Source: Methanoregulaceae archaeon UBA467 (GTDB lineage Archaea; Halobacteriota; Methanomicrobia; Methanomicrobiales; Methanospirillaceae). Taken from it: a DNA stretch of 64,000 nt. This document shows, piece after piece, positions 53,306 through 62,735 of this stretch. Below the pieces are notes generated by a model that had not been told where the DNA came from, made no database searches, and worked only from the letters and a program-made list of their open reading frames with translations. The stretch covers positions 1 to 64,000 of the forward strand of contig DASP01000001.1 of the NCBI GenBank assembly GCA_002503825.1, read 5' to 3'. Each line of letters starts with the position of its first letter. Position 1 is the stretch's first letter. Made by a program: the position numbers and the translations under genes.

Positions 53306-53902
53306 TCATTCCATCTTTCGCCAGACATAGGTAAACCGCTGCAGGGCGGTAAAATGCCCGGTTATCCCGAAGATGACAAGCAGCCACCCGAGGTACGGAA
53401 GACCAAATACCCCGCCCGGGATGATGAGGTCAAGCAGCCCTGCAATCAGTATGAGGACAAGACGGTCCGCCCTTCCAAGCAGGCCCCCGTAATAGCGGCC
53501 GACGCCGACTGCCTGCGCCTGGGTCCCGAGGTATGATGCCATCAAAACGCCGGTAAGAGCAAAGACCCCAATCCACCACGGGGCCATTCCACCGGCAAAA
53601 ATACCGGTGATAATAAAAATATCGGCATAACGATCCACCGCGTGATCGAGGAAATCCCCGCGCTTGCTCTGGATGTTCAGGGCCCGTGCCAGTGCTCCGT
53701 CCAGTGCGTCAAATAATGCATTGAAAAAGACAAGTAAAGTCCCGATAGCGACATTTCCGAAATAATATTCAATGCCTGCAGCACCGGCGACAATAAACGA
53801 TGCCACGGTCAGGAAATTCGGAGTCAGCCCGATCCGTATGGATATCCCTACAAGCGGATCAATAAACTGTTTCACATGCGGCCTGAACTGGTCGAGCGTC
53901 AT
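53306..53902 (-). CDS. Archaetidylinositol phosphate synthase (CDP-alcohol phosphatidyltransferase)
   Basis: A 198-residue membrane enzyme. The CDP-alcohol signature DALDGALARALNIQSKRGD, continuing FLDHAVD, gives all catalytic aspartates, and about six hydrophobic helices surround it. In euryarchaea the members next to the small kinase and with this N-terminus (MTLDQFRPHVKQFIDPLV) are assigned to archaetidylinositol-phosphate synthesis from CDP-archaeol and inositol-1-phosphate. It overlaps the kinase gene by 4 bases. Confidence 0.82.
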   Translation of the reverse strand: MTLDQFRPHVKQFIDPLVGISIRIGLTPNFLTVASFIVAGAAGIEYYFGNVAIGTLLVFFNALFDALDGALARALNIQSKRGDFLDHAVDRYADIFIITGIFAGGMAPWWIGVFALTGVLMASYLGTQAQAVGVGRYYGGLLGRADRLVLILIAGLLDLIIPGGVFGLPYLGWLLVIFGITGHFTALQRFTYVWRKME

Positions 53903-54411
53903 GGCTCCCTGCCGAGGTACATGGACCAGTCAATTTTTCCATATGAGCCCGGGGTTTCTCCCCTGACAAAACGCTCGATCATGTCACAGCATTCCCGGAC
54001 ACTCTTATCTGTCGTATCCAGTTCATAAACCTGTCTGGGATCAATTAGTTCGAGCGTCTCGATAAGGATGACGTCGAGGGCTTCTGCCTCCATATTCTCC
54101 CTTATCTTTTCAGGCGGGTAATTTCTTGCAGAAAGCCGCTCCCCGAGCACATCCGGACGACACCGCAGGATGATAATCGCGTCACACGGGAGGAGGTGGA
54201 CAAGGTGGCCTTCAATAAACCCCTCTGCCGGAATGAACTCCTCAGCCCACCGTTCCTCATCAATAACCAGCGTCTCACGTTCACTGTCCTTTTCAAGAAT
54301 ATATGGACCTACAGTGTCTATCTGGTGAATTACACCGTATCCCCTCTTCTGAAGCGTCCCGGCAACAGACGTCTTGCCGGTCCCCGGTGTCCCGGTAATA
54401 CCATACATCAT
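53899..54411 (-). CDS. Adenylate kinase-like NTPase (Fap7/AK6 family)
   Basis: A 170-residue P-loop protein with ITGTPGTGKTSVAGTL (residues 5-20), IILRCRPDVLGERL and ENMEAEALDVILIET, the pattern of archaeal Fap7 proteins. These act as ATPase/adenylate kinases in maturation of the small ribosomal subunit. It sits in a run of minus-strand genes with four-base overlaps to the hisC gene upstream and the lipid synthase downstream. Confidence 0.85.
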   Translation of the reverse strand: MMYGITGTPGTGKTSVAGTLQKRGYGVIHQIDTVGPYILEKDSERETLVIDEERWAEEFIPAEGFIEGHLVHLLPCDAIIILRCRPDVLGERLSARNYPPEKIRENMEAEALDVILIETLELIDPRQVYELDTTDKSVRECCDMIERFVRGETPGSYGKIDWSMYLGREP

Positions 54412-55463
54412 ATACTCTTTATTTCCTCAAGGAAGCGCTCGTTTTCCCAGTCTTCTCCGATACTTACCCTGATGTAGTGATCAGGGAGACCACGGAAACT
54501 TGAACACGAACGGACGATGACGCCCCTGCAGGCGAGTAATTCCACCATTTCATCGCCGGTACGCGGGGCAACGTCGACCATTACGAAATTTGCACCTGAA
54601 GGAAAAACCGGGTACTTACATTCGTTCCTGTACTGTTCGCGCCATTTCTTTACATGAAGGACCGTCTCCCTGACATGATCACTGTCCTGCAGGGCCCCTG
54701 CGGCTGCAGCCGATGATACCGAGTTCAGGGTGAACGGCGTCGCGGCCCTCGTGTAATGCGGCACCAGCCATTGCGGTACGAATGCGTACCCGATACGAAG
54801 CCCTGCCAGCGAGTACGCCTTGGACATTGTCCTTCCAATCACAAGATTGTCGTACGTCTCCATCAGGGAACGATAATCATAATCCGAAAATTCAATATAT
54901 GCATTATCAAGGAAAAGTACCCCGTTGATCTCCCGGAGGACCTGTTCTATCTCTTCCGGCGTTGTTTCAGATCCGGTCGGGTTATTGGGAGTACACAGGA
55001 ACGATATTTTTGCGTCTGATGCCCGGGCTGCGAATTCATGAATATCCGTACTGAAGTCCTGGTTCCTGGGAATTTCATCGACAATAGCTCCCTGTGCTTT
55101 TGCTGCAAGTGCATAAAATGAAAACGTCGGGGTCGAGACTGCCACCTTTTCACCGGGTTCGACAAGGGTGCGGATGAGGGTTTCGATGACACCGTCCATT
55201 CCCACACCGGTAACAAAGTGATAACTGCCATGACACCGGATCAGCGAGGATACGAGTGATCCCGAACGCTCGTCCGGGTACCGGTTGGAACTGCAAAGGG
55301 CCTCGTATCCGTTTTTTATTGCCTTTTCTGACGGGGGCCTGGGGTTTTCGTTGCTGGCGAGCCGGGCGACCTTTTCTATACCATGCTCCCGGGCGATATC
55401 ATCTGCCTTCCGGGCAAATACATATCCTCCGCTTTTAAAGCATTCCCTGACCAAGTGCTGCAT
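54408..55463 (-). CDS. hisC: Histidinol-phosphate aminotransferase
   Basis: A 351-residue class I/II aminotransferase that transfers the amino group from glutamate to imidazole-acetol phosphate in histidine synthesis. The PLP lysine lies in RTMSKAYSLAGLRIGYAF. Other marks are ARLASNENPRPPSEKAI, SNRYPDERSG and SFLCTPNNPTGSETT. It overlaps the argD gene upstream by 29 bases. A role with other amino acids (tyrosine/phenylalanine) is possible for this family but histidine is the best assignment. Confidence 0.9.
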   Translation of the reverse strand: MQHLVRECFKSGGYVFARKADDIAREHGIEKVARLASNENPRPPSEKAIKNGYEALCSSNRYPDERSGSLVSSLIRCHGSYHFVTGVGMDGVIETLIRTLVEPGEKVAVSTPTFSFYALAAKAQGAIVDEIPRNQDFSTDIHEFAARASDAKISFLCTPNNPTGSETTPEEIEQVLREINGVLFLDNAYIEFSDYDYRSLMETYDNLVIGRTMSKAYSLAGLRIGYAFVPQWLVPHYTRAATPFTLNSVSSAAAAGALQDSDHVRETVLHVKKWREQYRNECKYPVFPSGANFVMVDVAPRTGDEMVELLACRGVIVRSCSSFRGLPDHYIRVSIGEDWENERFLEEIKSI

Positions 55464-56577
55464 TGACCACCCCGACAGCCCTGTCGATCTCGTCGTCTGT
55501 TATCACGAGGGGAGGTACAAGCCGCAGGTTACCGTCTGCTGCACAGTTGACCAGGACCCCGTTTTCCGCACACTTCTTCTGCACCTCAGGGCAACGCTCC
55601 CCGACGGTAATCCCGATCATCAGTCCCCTGATACGTGTCTGGTGCGCTGCAAACCCTGCCTTAAACCGCTCCCCTTTCGCAGGTATGCCGGGCAGTATCT
55701 TCTCGATTATACCGATCGTGGCAAGAGCGGCAGCACAGGCAAGCGGCCCGCCTGCGAACGTGCTCCCATGCTCGCTCTTCTTAAACTCGATACCTTCACG
55801 GGCGAGAAGGGCCCCCATCGGAAACCCGCTGGCAATACCCTTTGCCAGGGTGACTATGTCAGGACTGACTCCCGTATGGTGTATACCGAGCCATTTGCCG
55901 GTCCGCCCCATACCCGACTGGACCTCGTCGACTATCATGAGCGCCCCCCGGTCATCACAGCAGTCCCGGATCGCCCTGAAAAATTCGTTCCCGGGAATGA
56001 TCACTCCTGCCTCACCCTGGACGGGCTCTACGATAACCCCGGCGGTCTGGCTGGTTATGGCATCGCAGACCCCTTCGATATCCCCGTACTCCAGGAAGCT
56101 GCATTTCGGCTCAAGGGGTTCGAACGGTTCCCTTATAGCCGGTTTATGGGTGACTGCAAGAGATCCCATCGTCCTGCCATGAAAACCGTGGGTAAATGCA
56201 ACGAAATTTTCCCGGCCGGTCGCAATCCTTGCAAGTTTGATGGCTCCTTCGGTCGCTTCAGCTCCTGAATTCGAGAAGAATGCCTTGTGGAGACCGGTTA
56301 TCTCCACAAGCTTTTCAGCACATTCTGCCTGGTGGGGGACGTAGTAGAGATTCGAACAGTGTATCAGCCGCTTTGCCTGCTCACAGAGAGCTTTGGTGAC
56401 ATCCGGGTGACAGTGTCCGGTACTGCAGACGGCAATTCCTGCCACGCAGTCGAGATATTCTTTTCCGTCAGCGTCCCATACCGTGGATCCGGAACCACGC
56501 TCGATCATCATATCCCTGCTGAAGGCAGGCATATAGTAACGGGCGTCAAGTTCACGGAACGAAATATTTTCTTTCAT
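55435..56577 (-). CDS. argD: Acetylornithine aminotransferase
   Basis: ArgD (380 residues) makes N-acetylornithine from N-acetylglutamate semialdehyde in arginine synthesis. Class III aminotransferase marks are the PLP lysine in VTLAKGIASGFPMGALLA, the cofactor segment AFFSNSGAEATEGAIKLAR, and ALMIVDEVQSGMGRTGKW. Length is normal. A dual role as succinyldiaminopimelate aminotransferase is not needed here because lysine synthesis uses DapL. Confidence 0.93.
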   Translation of the reverse strand: MKENISFRELDARYYMPAFSRDMMIERGSGSTVWDADGKEYLDCVAGIAVCSTGHCHPDVTKALCEQAKRLIHCSNLYYVPHQAECAEKLVEITGLHKAFFSNSGAEATEGAIKLARIATGRENFVAFTHGFHGRTMGSLAVTHKPAIREPFEPLEPKCSFLEYGDIEGVCDAITSQTAGVIVEPVQGEAGVIIPGNEFFRAIRDCCDDRGALMIVDEVQSGMGRTGKWLGIHHTGVSPDIVTLAKGIASGFPMGALLAREGIEFKKSEHGSTFAGGPLACAAALATIGIIEKILPGIPAKGERFKAGFAAHQTRIRGLMIGITVGERCPEVQKKCAENGVLVNCAADGNLRLVPPLVITDDEIDRAVGVVNAALGQGML

Positions 56578-56601
56578 TCTTACACCGTGATTTGATTTTT
56601 T

Positions 56602-57519
56602 TTATTCGTATTCGATTGTCGCAGGGGGTTTTGAGGTGACATCATAGACAACACGGGTCACGCTCGGGATCTCTGCGGTGATTCTGGAAGCGATACGATC
56701 GAGCACCTCGTACGGAATATGGATTGGATCTGCGGTCATTCCGTCACGGGAATTCACTGCCCGCACTGCAACAACCCATCCATGCACCCGGTTATCGCCC
56801 TTCACCCCGGTGCCAAGACCAAGGAGGGCTGCAAAACACTGCCACGGGTTGAACTGCTCTACAATCTCATCCTCTACGATCCAGTTTGCCTCCCTGACCA
56901 CTTCGACATTTTCAGGCGTGACTCCCCCGAGAATCCGTACCGCCAGCCCGGGACCGGGAAACGGCATCCGGTGCTGGATTTCGGCCGGGAGTCCGAGTGC
57001 CCCGGCAACGTCGCGCACCTCATCCTTGTAGAGGTCTCGGAGCGGCTCGATGACCCTCGAAAAGGTCATCTCAAGCGGCATGCCTCCGACATTGTGATGA
57101 CTTTTAATCCCGCCCTCGCTCTCTATCCGGTCCGGGTAAATCGTTCCCTGCAGGAGAAACCGGGCGTTCGTCTTCTTTGCTTCCCTTTCAAATACCCTGA
57201 TGAACCGTTCACCGATAATTTTCCGCTTTTTTTCAGGATCTATGACCCCTTTGAGCGCGGAGAGGAATTCAGTCCCCGCATCCACCACATGAAGGTTCAT
57301 ATGGCCGAACAGCTCCCGGATCCTGGCGGTCTCGCCTTTCCTCATCAGGCCGGTATCGACATAGATAGGGATCAGCCGGTCACCAATGGCCCGTGCCGCA
57401 AGGGCAGCACAGACAGAACTGTCGACACCGCCCGAAAGTGCGATGACCACGTATTCGTCACCGGTTTCAGCGCGAATTTCTTCAATAGCCTGTTCAATAA
57501 ATTTTGAGGCGTTTACCAT
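56602..57519 (-). CDS. guaAB: GMP synthase subunit B (ATP pyrophosphatase)
   Basis: A 305-residue ATP-PPase subunit that adenylates XMP and aminates it to GMP with ammonia from a separate glutaminase subunit, the split form usual in archaea. The P-loop is VIALSGGVDSSVCAALAARA; the C-terminal dimerisation domain has FPGPGLAVRILGGVTPE and ends TSKPPATIEYE. The start at 57519 has GGAGAG six bases upstream; an earlier in-frame start at 57558 would run into pyrG. The glutaminase partner guaAA is not in the window. Confidence 0.93.
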   Translation of the reverse strand: MVNASKFIEQAIEEIRAETGDEYVVIALSGGVDSSVCAALAARAIGDRLIPIYVDTGLMRKGETARIRELFGHMNLHVVDAGTEFLSALKGVIDPEKKRKIIGERFIRVFEREAKKTNARFLLQGTIYPDRIESEGGIKSHHNVGGMPLEMTFSRVIEPLRDLYKDEVRDVAGALGLPAEIQHRMPFPGPGLAVRILGGVTPENVEVVREANWIVEDEIVEQFNPWQCFAALLGLGTGVKGDNRVHGWVVAVRAVNSRDGMTADPIHIPYEVLDRIASRITAEIPSVTRVVYDVTSKPPATIEYE

Positions 57520-57530
57520 TTTTTCTCTCC

Positions 57531-59111
57531 TTACGAATCCCGCTTGTTCAACCCGCACGCCTCAACAAAACCCAGGAATACGGGGGCCGGGCGCGTCGGC
57601 CTTGACCTGAACTCAGGGTGGAACTGGGTGGCAAAGAAGAACGGGTGATCCGGAATTTCGCATATCTCCATCCGGTTCTTATTGAATCCCGAGAAAACAA
57701 GCCCTGCCTTTTCCATCTGTTCGATATACTGGGGATTGACTTCATACCGGTGCCTGTGGCGCTCAATTATCTCCTTCTGGCCGTAGATCTTCATCGCGAG
57801 GGTATTGTCCCTGATAGTGGCAGGATAATTCCCAAGCCTCATCGTCCCGCCAAGCTCGGTCACCCCTTCCTGTTCCGGGAGAATTGCGATGACATGCGTT
57901 CCTTCACCAAGTTCAGCGCTGGTTGCATCCTCCCAGCCGAGAACGTTTCGTGCATATTCCACAACTGAGAGCTGGAACCCCAGGCAGAGCCCGAGGAACG
58001 GTATTTTTGCAAGTCTTGCAGCATGGATTGCTTCGATCTTCCCTTCAATTCCTCTCTTCCCGAATCCTCCGGGGACCAGTATCCCGTCATACTCACTGAG
58101 GTGGTGATTATCGCAATGCTCCGCATCGAGCCAGGTTATCTTTACCTCGGTGGAGAGTGCCCGGCCGGCATGCTTAAGGGCCTCTTTGATACTCAGGTAT
58201 ACATCCTCTATCCCGTACTTGCTGACAACCGCAACATTGACTCTTTTTGTATATTCATGACTGACAAGGTGGTACCACCCGATATCAGGAGATTTCTTGG
58301 CCATCCCGAGATGATCGGCGAGGACGTCCGCAATCCCTTCTTTCTCCATCTCCATCGGCACCTGGTAGATATCCGGAGCAGTTGCCGCACTGATGACTCC
58401 CTGCGGGGGAAGGTCGCAGAATGCCGAAATTTTTCGTTTCGTGTGAGAACCCATCGGCTGTTCGCTTCTCCCCACAATAATGTCTGCATGCAGGCCGAGC
58501 TCGCGGAGGGTCTTGACCGAGTGCTGGGTGGGCTTGGTCTTCATGTCACCCATGGTATCGGCAGGAATTAGCGTGACATGGATGAGTACGGTGTCTTTTT
58601 CCGGCAGTTCACCCCTCATCTGCCGGACTGCCTCGAGGAACGGCATGCTCTCGATATCACCCACTGTGCCGCCTACCTCGACAAGGCAGAGGTCTGCCCT
58701 GCCATCCCCGGGAATTTCCTCTTCGGCGGCTTTTTTTATGCAGGATTTTATCTCTTCGGTTATATGCGGGATTATCTGGACGGTCTCCCCGAGATAACTA
58801 CCCTTCCGTTCATTTTCAATCACGCTCCGGTAGACCTTGCCGGTAGTGATATTGTGGGATGCAGTGAGGTCGATATCAAGGAATCGCTCATAATTTCCAA
58901 GATCAAGGTCGACCTCGCTGCCGTCGCTGAGCACAAAGACTTCTCCGTGCTGCCCGGGATTCATTGTGCCGGCATCGATATTGAGATATGGGTCAATTTT
59001 AACCGCCGTTACAGTATATCCACGGTTTTTCAGGATCCTTCCAACTGATGCAGCGGTTATGCCTTTCCCAAGGCCGCTCATCACTCCCCCTGTGATAAAT
59101 ATATACTTCAA
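57531..59111 (-). CDS. pyrG: CTP synthase
   Basis: PyrG (526 residues) makes CTP from UTP, ATP and glutamine. The synthase domain starts ITGGVMSGLGKGITAASVGR with the ATP loop, then KIDPYLNIDAGTMNPGQHGE. The glutaminase domain has the nucleophile in FLGLCLGFQLSVVEYA and the His-Glu pair in TQFHPEFRSRP. The conserved N-terminus begins at a TTG codon (59109-59111) with AGGGG nine bases upstream. A TATA box (CTTATAAACAC) lies about 50 bases upstream. It is 11 bp from guaAB, so the two form a nucleotide operon. Confidence 0.95.
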   Translation of the reverse strand: MKYIFITGGVMSGLGKGITAASVGRILKNRGYTVTAVKIDPYLNIDAGTMNPGQHGEVFVLSDGSEVDLDLGNYERFLDIDLTASHNITTGKVYRSVIENERKGSYLGETVQIIPHITEEIKSCIKKAAEEEIPGDGRADLCLVEVGGTVGDIESMPFLEAVRQMRGELPEKDTVLIHVTLIPADTMGDMKTKPTQHSVKTLRELGLHADIIVGRSEQPMGSHTKRKISAFCDLPPQGVISAATAPDIYQVPMEMEKEGIADVLADHLGMAKKSPDIGWYHLVSHEYTKRVNVAVVSKYGIEDVYLSIKEALKHAGRALSTEVKITWLDAEHCDNHHLSEYDGILVPGGFGKRGIEGKIEAIHAARLAKIPFLGLCLGFQLSVVEYARNVLGWEDATSAELGEGTHVIAILPEQEGVTELGGTMRLGNYPATIRDNTLAMKIYGQKEIIERHRHRYEVNPQYIEQMEKAGLVFSGFNKNRMEICEIPDHPFFFATQFHPEFRSRPTRPAPVFLGFVEACGLNKRDS

Positions 59112-59234
59112 TTCAGATTCCCCTGCCAGTCATATCATATCAGATACCAGTAATAGTGTGTTTATAAGAAAGATAGTTTTATTCCCGCAGTCACGGAAAA
59201 AAACTGCCCGGGCTGAGTCACTGCAGGTGAATTG

Positions 59235-59678
59235 TTATTTTTTTGAAACGGCAAACGCCGCCTGTGACCTTGACAGAATTTTTGAGGGCTCACCTTTGCT
59301 TTTAACTTCAGCCTCTGCAAATGCGACCCGACGGCCCTTCCTGATAACACGCCCGTCAGCGATAAGGGCTCCTTTTTGAACGCCGGACAGAAACGTGGTC
59401 GTTTCCGATATTGTGGCTATAGACTCACCTTGCCCGAGCAGCGAATAGATCGCAAGGACCATTGCCTCATCTGCGAGCGCGGTAAAGATCCCTCCCTGCA
59501 GCCAGCCTTCACCATTCATCATATCAGGGCGCACCCGGCAGGATAATCTCGCATTTCCGTTCCCGATTTCTTCGATCTCTATTCCCATCATGCAAAAAAA
59601 CGGGTTTGCCGCTTTTCCATGTGCCCTGATATTGTCCAGATAGTTCATGGGTGAAAAATGTGTTTTTGTGGATAGCAT
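59235..59678 (-). CDS. PaaI-family hotdog thioesterase
   Basis: A 147-residue hotdog-fold protein. Family marks are NPFFCMMGIEIEEIGNGNAR, the catalytic-loop phrase MNGEGWLQGGIFTALADEAM and the closing ADGRVIRKGRRVAFAEAEV. It should hydrolyse acyl-CoA thioesters as a tetramer; the acyl group is unknown. The start at 59678 (AAGG just upstream) is preferred to an internal ATG at 59648. Confidence 0.85.
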   Translation of the reverse strand: MLSTKTHFSPMNYLDNIRAHGKAANPFFCMMGIEIEEIGNGNARLSCRVRPDMMNGEGWLQGGIFTALADEAMVLAIYSLLGQGESIATISETTTFLSGVQKGALIADGRVIRKGRRVAFAEAEVKSKGEPSKILSRSQAAFAVSKK

Positions 59679-59731
59679 AAACCTTGCCCCTCTCCGCCAT
59701 AATTATTGTCCATTCAATCCAATGCAGTAAT

Positions 59732-59962
59732 ATGGAGTCTGATGAAACCAGGGAGATGCTAAAAGATCTTTTATGGCTGAATGCAGTTATCGCCACCGAA
59801 CTGATACAGATTACAGAGAACAGTTCCGCACTGCTGCGAAAGTCATCACCGCCCGAGTCCTGCATAACCGAGCACGGAGAAATGCGCAGGATCGCACTTA
59901 CCATCGCGGAAAAATACAGGAATGAGGAAATATTACGAAAGCACCTGACCGGTCATCAATAA
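59732..59962 (+). CDS. Small helical protein, unknown
   Basis: A 76-residue acidic helical protein (MESDETREMLKDLLWLNAVI...). The helix pattern and the pair of conserved-looking segments (LLWLNAVIATELIQITENSS and MRRIALTIAEKYRNEEI) look protein-like, but I know no family. It is divergent from the thioesterase gene, 53 bp away. The frame is open 16 codons further upstream to 59684. Confidence 0.45.
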   Translation: MESDETREMLKDLLWLNAVIATELIQITENSSALLRKSSPPESCITEHGEMRRIALTIAEKYRNEEILRKHLTGHQ

Positions 59963-60210
59963 TGTTATTGCGAATTCCCTTCCAATACCTATTGAGAGTA
60001 CTGCTGCCGGAAAGGCTGCAGATCCCGGGCACTGGACGGCCGGTTCCACCAGACATTGTCATGCAGTCCCGGCGAGACAGTTATGAATGCACGGGGCTTT
60101 TTCGGGTATCCGTTTACCGGAATACCATCCTCTGCCGGCGTTCCATGAAACCGGCATGAAACAGATATGCCCCGGCCCGGACCCGGAAATCTGACGAAAC
60201 GTAATCTGCC

Positions 60211-60912
60211 ATGAACAGCCTGATCGCGCATCCCGCCTATACCATAATCATCCCTGCATACAATGAAGAACGCAGGATCTCCTCCCTCCTTGAAAGTCTT
60301 GACGGGATGAAAGGAGCGTTCCTCGTCATCTGTGACGGCAACGATTCAACACCTGAAATCGTCTCGCGGTTTTCCGGGGCCCATCCCGGCCTGTCCCTTT
60401 CGTGCCTGACCTTCAAAGAGAGACTGGGCAAGGGAGGAGCAATTATGAAAGGATTTTTGCACTCCGATACTCCTGTAGTCGGTTTTATGGATGCAGACGG
60501 ATCCACTGGCATCGCCGAGATGCTGAAACTTATCGGCAGGCTTGACGGGGCTGATGCGGTCATTGGTTCCCGCTGGCTGCCCGGTTCGGTTTTAAATGTT
60601 CACCAGGGGATTTTCCGGCGCATTCAGAGCAGGTTTTTCAATATCATGATCCGGATCCTTTTCGGGCTTTCTTTCAAAGATACGCAGTGCGGGGCAAAAG
60701 TATTTAAAAAAGAAGCCATTGATGCAATCAGGGATGATATGGTCTCGAACGGGTTCGAATTTGATGTCGAGCTTCTCTGGCGCCTCAGCCGGAAAGGCCT
60801 TCATATTTCTGAATATCCGATTGAATGGAATAACCGGGAAGATTCCCGGGTCAGGATGTCAGATGTCCTGAAGATGTTTATGGGCCTGATCTCCCTTCGT
60901 ATACGGGGGTGA
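60211..60912 (+). CDS. Family-2 glycosyltransferase (dolichyl-phosphate sugar synthase-like)
   Basis: A 233-residue GT-A glycosyltransferase: nucleotide-sugar binding at TIIIPAYNEERRISSLLE, the metal motif MDADGSTG, and GSRWLPGS followed by DTQCGAKVFKKEAID, as in Alg5/DPM-type enzymes that load glucose or mannose onto a polyprenyl phosphate. No membrane helices are evident, so it should act at the cytosolic face. The stop overlaps the frame of the next gene by 4 bases, which links it to the TPR and ATPase genes. The function of the whole set cannot be inferred from this link. Confidence 0.85.
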   Translation: MNSLIAHPAYTIIIPAYNEERRISSLLESLDGMKGAFLVICDGNDSTPEIVSRFSGAHPGLSLSCLTFKERLGKGGAIMKGFLHSDTPVVGFMDADGSTGIAEMLKLIGRLDGADAVIGSRWLPGSVLNVHQGIFRRIQSRFFNIMIRILFGLSFKDTQCGAKVFKKEAIDAIRDDMVSNGFEFDVELLWRLSRKGLHISEYPIEWNNREDSRVRMSDVLKMFMGLISLRIRG

Positions 60913-60920
60913 TAGTTACT

Positions 60921-62735
60921 ATGTCGGATGCAACACCTGAAGAGCAGAGGAAGAGAGCATTCCGGCTTTTTGAGGATGGGATGCACGAGGAATCCTATGC
61001 TTTATGCCGCGAGCTCATCGCGACCGGTCCTGACCCTTCACTGGACGTTCTTGCTGCAACAAATCTCTATCAGATGGGCAGGATCGATGATGCCGAGGTG
61101 CATTTTCAGGACCTTGCCGGCCGGATGCCGGACTCTTCCTATATCCACAGTTACCTTGCAAAAATATTTGAAAAAAAAGAGGACGACCGGGCTTTTTCTG
61201 AATATGCCAGGGCTATTGCCCTTGATCCCCGCAACCAGGATGCGCTTCGAAGTTACTCTTCATACCTCATACAGGAAAAAGACTTCAGGAAGGCCGTGCC
61301 GCTGCTCAATAAACTGTGTGAGCTGTCCCAGCGTGAGGACGATACCAGGAAACTAATCCACGCCCTCGCCATGTCGGGCCGTCATAACGAAGCAGTTTCT
61401 CTGTGCAGGGACCGGCTCAGGGACAGGAGCGGGATGGAATGTATCGATGCCCTCCTTTCGTCAGGCGACTATGAAGGGGCTGCAGAACTGGCGCGAAATG
61501 CATTCCAGAGCTCTCAAAGCCTCCCTTACCTTAAAAAATATCTCCTCGCCCTTTCAAAGAGCGATCCCGGCACTGCCATGGCAGAGTATGCGAAGTATTG
61601 CAACACCGGGCACGAGATCCCGATCTGCCTCGATTATATCAGGCTTCTCCAGTCTGCCGGACATATGAGTGATGCCCTTCATGCCTGCAGCACACTCGCC
61701 GGACATGGTAATGAGGCAGGTCCGGAGGTTTTGCGTCTCGAAGCCGATCTTCTTGCCGTGGCAGGTCAGGTGACCGCTGCCCTGCAAAAATTTAAAGTCG
61801 TTCTTTCCGAAGAGCTTCGCACACTTGAAGACCCTGATTCGCTCGGTACTACCCTCATCAGGTACAGGACATTTCTTCTCACCAATTACCCGGTGCGAAC
61901 CGCCACCACCATGTTCATGGAGAGTATCGGCACATCGCAACATCCGGTATGCCTCAGCTCTGCCGGACGGTTTTATGAGGAGATTGGAGACCTTACCGAG
62001 GCGCGGTCGTGGTTTTACCGTGCGTACCGCGGAGACTTTCTTTCAGGCGGACTTGAGTACGCAAAATTTCTCCAGCGGCAGGGAGACCAGCGCGAGTGCG
62101 AGAAGGTGATGCTCTACATTCTCAACAACGTGAAAAAGAACTCTGACCTTGCACGGGTGGCAGAAATCATCGTTGATGAAAACGGGAAGATGTACCAGCT
62201 CCCGCGCCTGCTGGAGCGCCTCATCTCCCGCCTCGACTCGAGGGTCTCCACACTGAACACCGATGCACTTGAATATCTTGCAGTGGCGCTCCTCGTCGCA
62301 GGCTCTGGTGCATTGCGCGATCAGAACTACCCGCTGTGCAAAGAATACTGCCTCAGGGGTCTGGATGTATTGCCTTTCCAGTCCCTGTGCATCAATACCC
62401 GGGACTTCCTCGACCTGATCAGGACCTGCAAGGAGAAGAGCCTGACCGATGAACCGGTCCTCAAAAAAAGTGACGAAAAGCAGGTCAGGAATGAACCTGC
62501 CCAGGCCGGGATCGCGGAGCTTCTCGAACTGGACGAGCGGGAAAAATGGATTGTGGAGTTTTTAAAGGTGCACCGTACCGCAAATGAACTCGACCTGCGC
62601 AAAATGCTTGGAACCCGGCGTGTTGCAGGCATGATCAACCGGATAGTACAGAAAGGTTCTGCACAGGGGATACGGGTCATAGAGCGAAAAGGAATTGGTT
62701 CTGAAGGAGAAATTTATGAATATGTCGGACCCTGA
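60921..62735 (+). CDS. TPR protein with winged-helix-like tail, partner of a BrxD-like ATPase
   Basis: A 604-residue soluble protein. From the N-terminus to about residue 470 it is a solenoid of helix pairs with TPR spacing (clear at residues 10-130, e.g. LFEDGMHEESYALCRELIAT). The last 75 residues form a compact domain (LLELDEREKWIVEFLKVHRT, RRVAGMINRIVQKGSAQGIR) like a winged helix. The start at 60921 has GGGGGTGA seven bases upstream; a GTG at 60909 is less likely. The downstream ATPase gene starts inside its 3' end, so the two products are probably made in fixed ratio and work together. Confidence 0.75.
   Translation: MSDATPEEQRKRAFRLFEDGMHEESYALCRELIATGPDPSLDVLAATNLYQMGRIDDAEVHFQDLAGRMPDSSYIHSYLAKIFEKKEDDRAFSEYARAIALDPRNQDALRSYSSYLIQEKDFRKAVPLLNKLCELSQREDDTRKLIHALAMSGRHNEAVSLCRDRLRDRSGMECIDALLSSGDYEGAAELARNAFQSSQSLPYLKKYLLALSKSDPGTAMAEYAKYCNTGHEIPICLDYIRLLQSAGHMSDALHACSTLAGHGNEAGPEVLRLEADLLAVAGQVTAALQKFKVVLSEELRTLEDPDSLGTTLIRYRTFLLTNYPVRTATTMFMESIGTSQHPVCLSSAGRFYEEIGDLTEARSWFYRAYRGDFLSGGLEYAKFLQRQGDQRECEKVMLYILNNVKKNSDLARVAEIIVDENGKMYQLPRLLERLISRLDSRVSTLNTDALEYLAVALLVAGSGALRDQNYPLCKEYCLRGLDVLPFQSLCINTRDFLDLIRTCKEKSLTDEPVLKKSDEKQVRNEPAQAGIAELLELDEREKWIVEFLKVHRTANELDLRKMLGTRRVAGMINRIVQKGSAQGIRVIERKGIGSEGEIYEYVGP

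Noticed and set aside
55285..56268. A 327-codon plus-strand open frame across hisC and argD
   Set aside because: It is antisense to two clear biosynthetic genes and its translation lacks any family motif.
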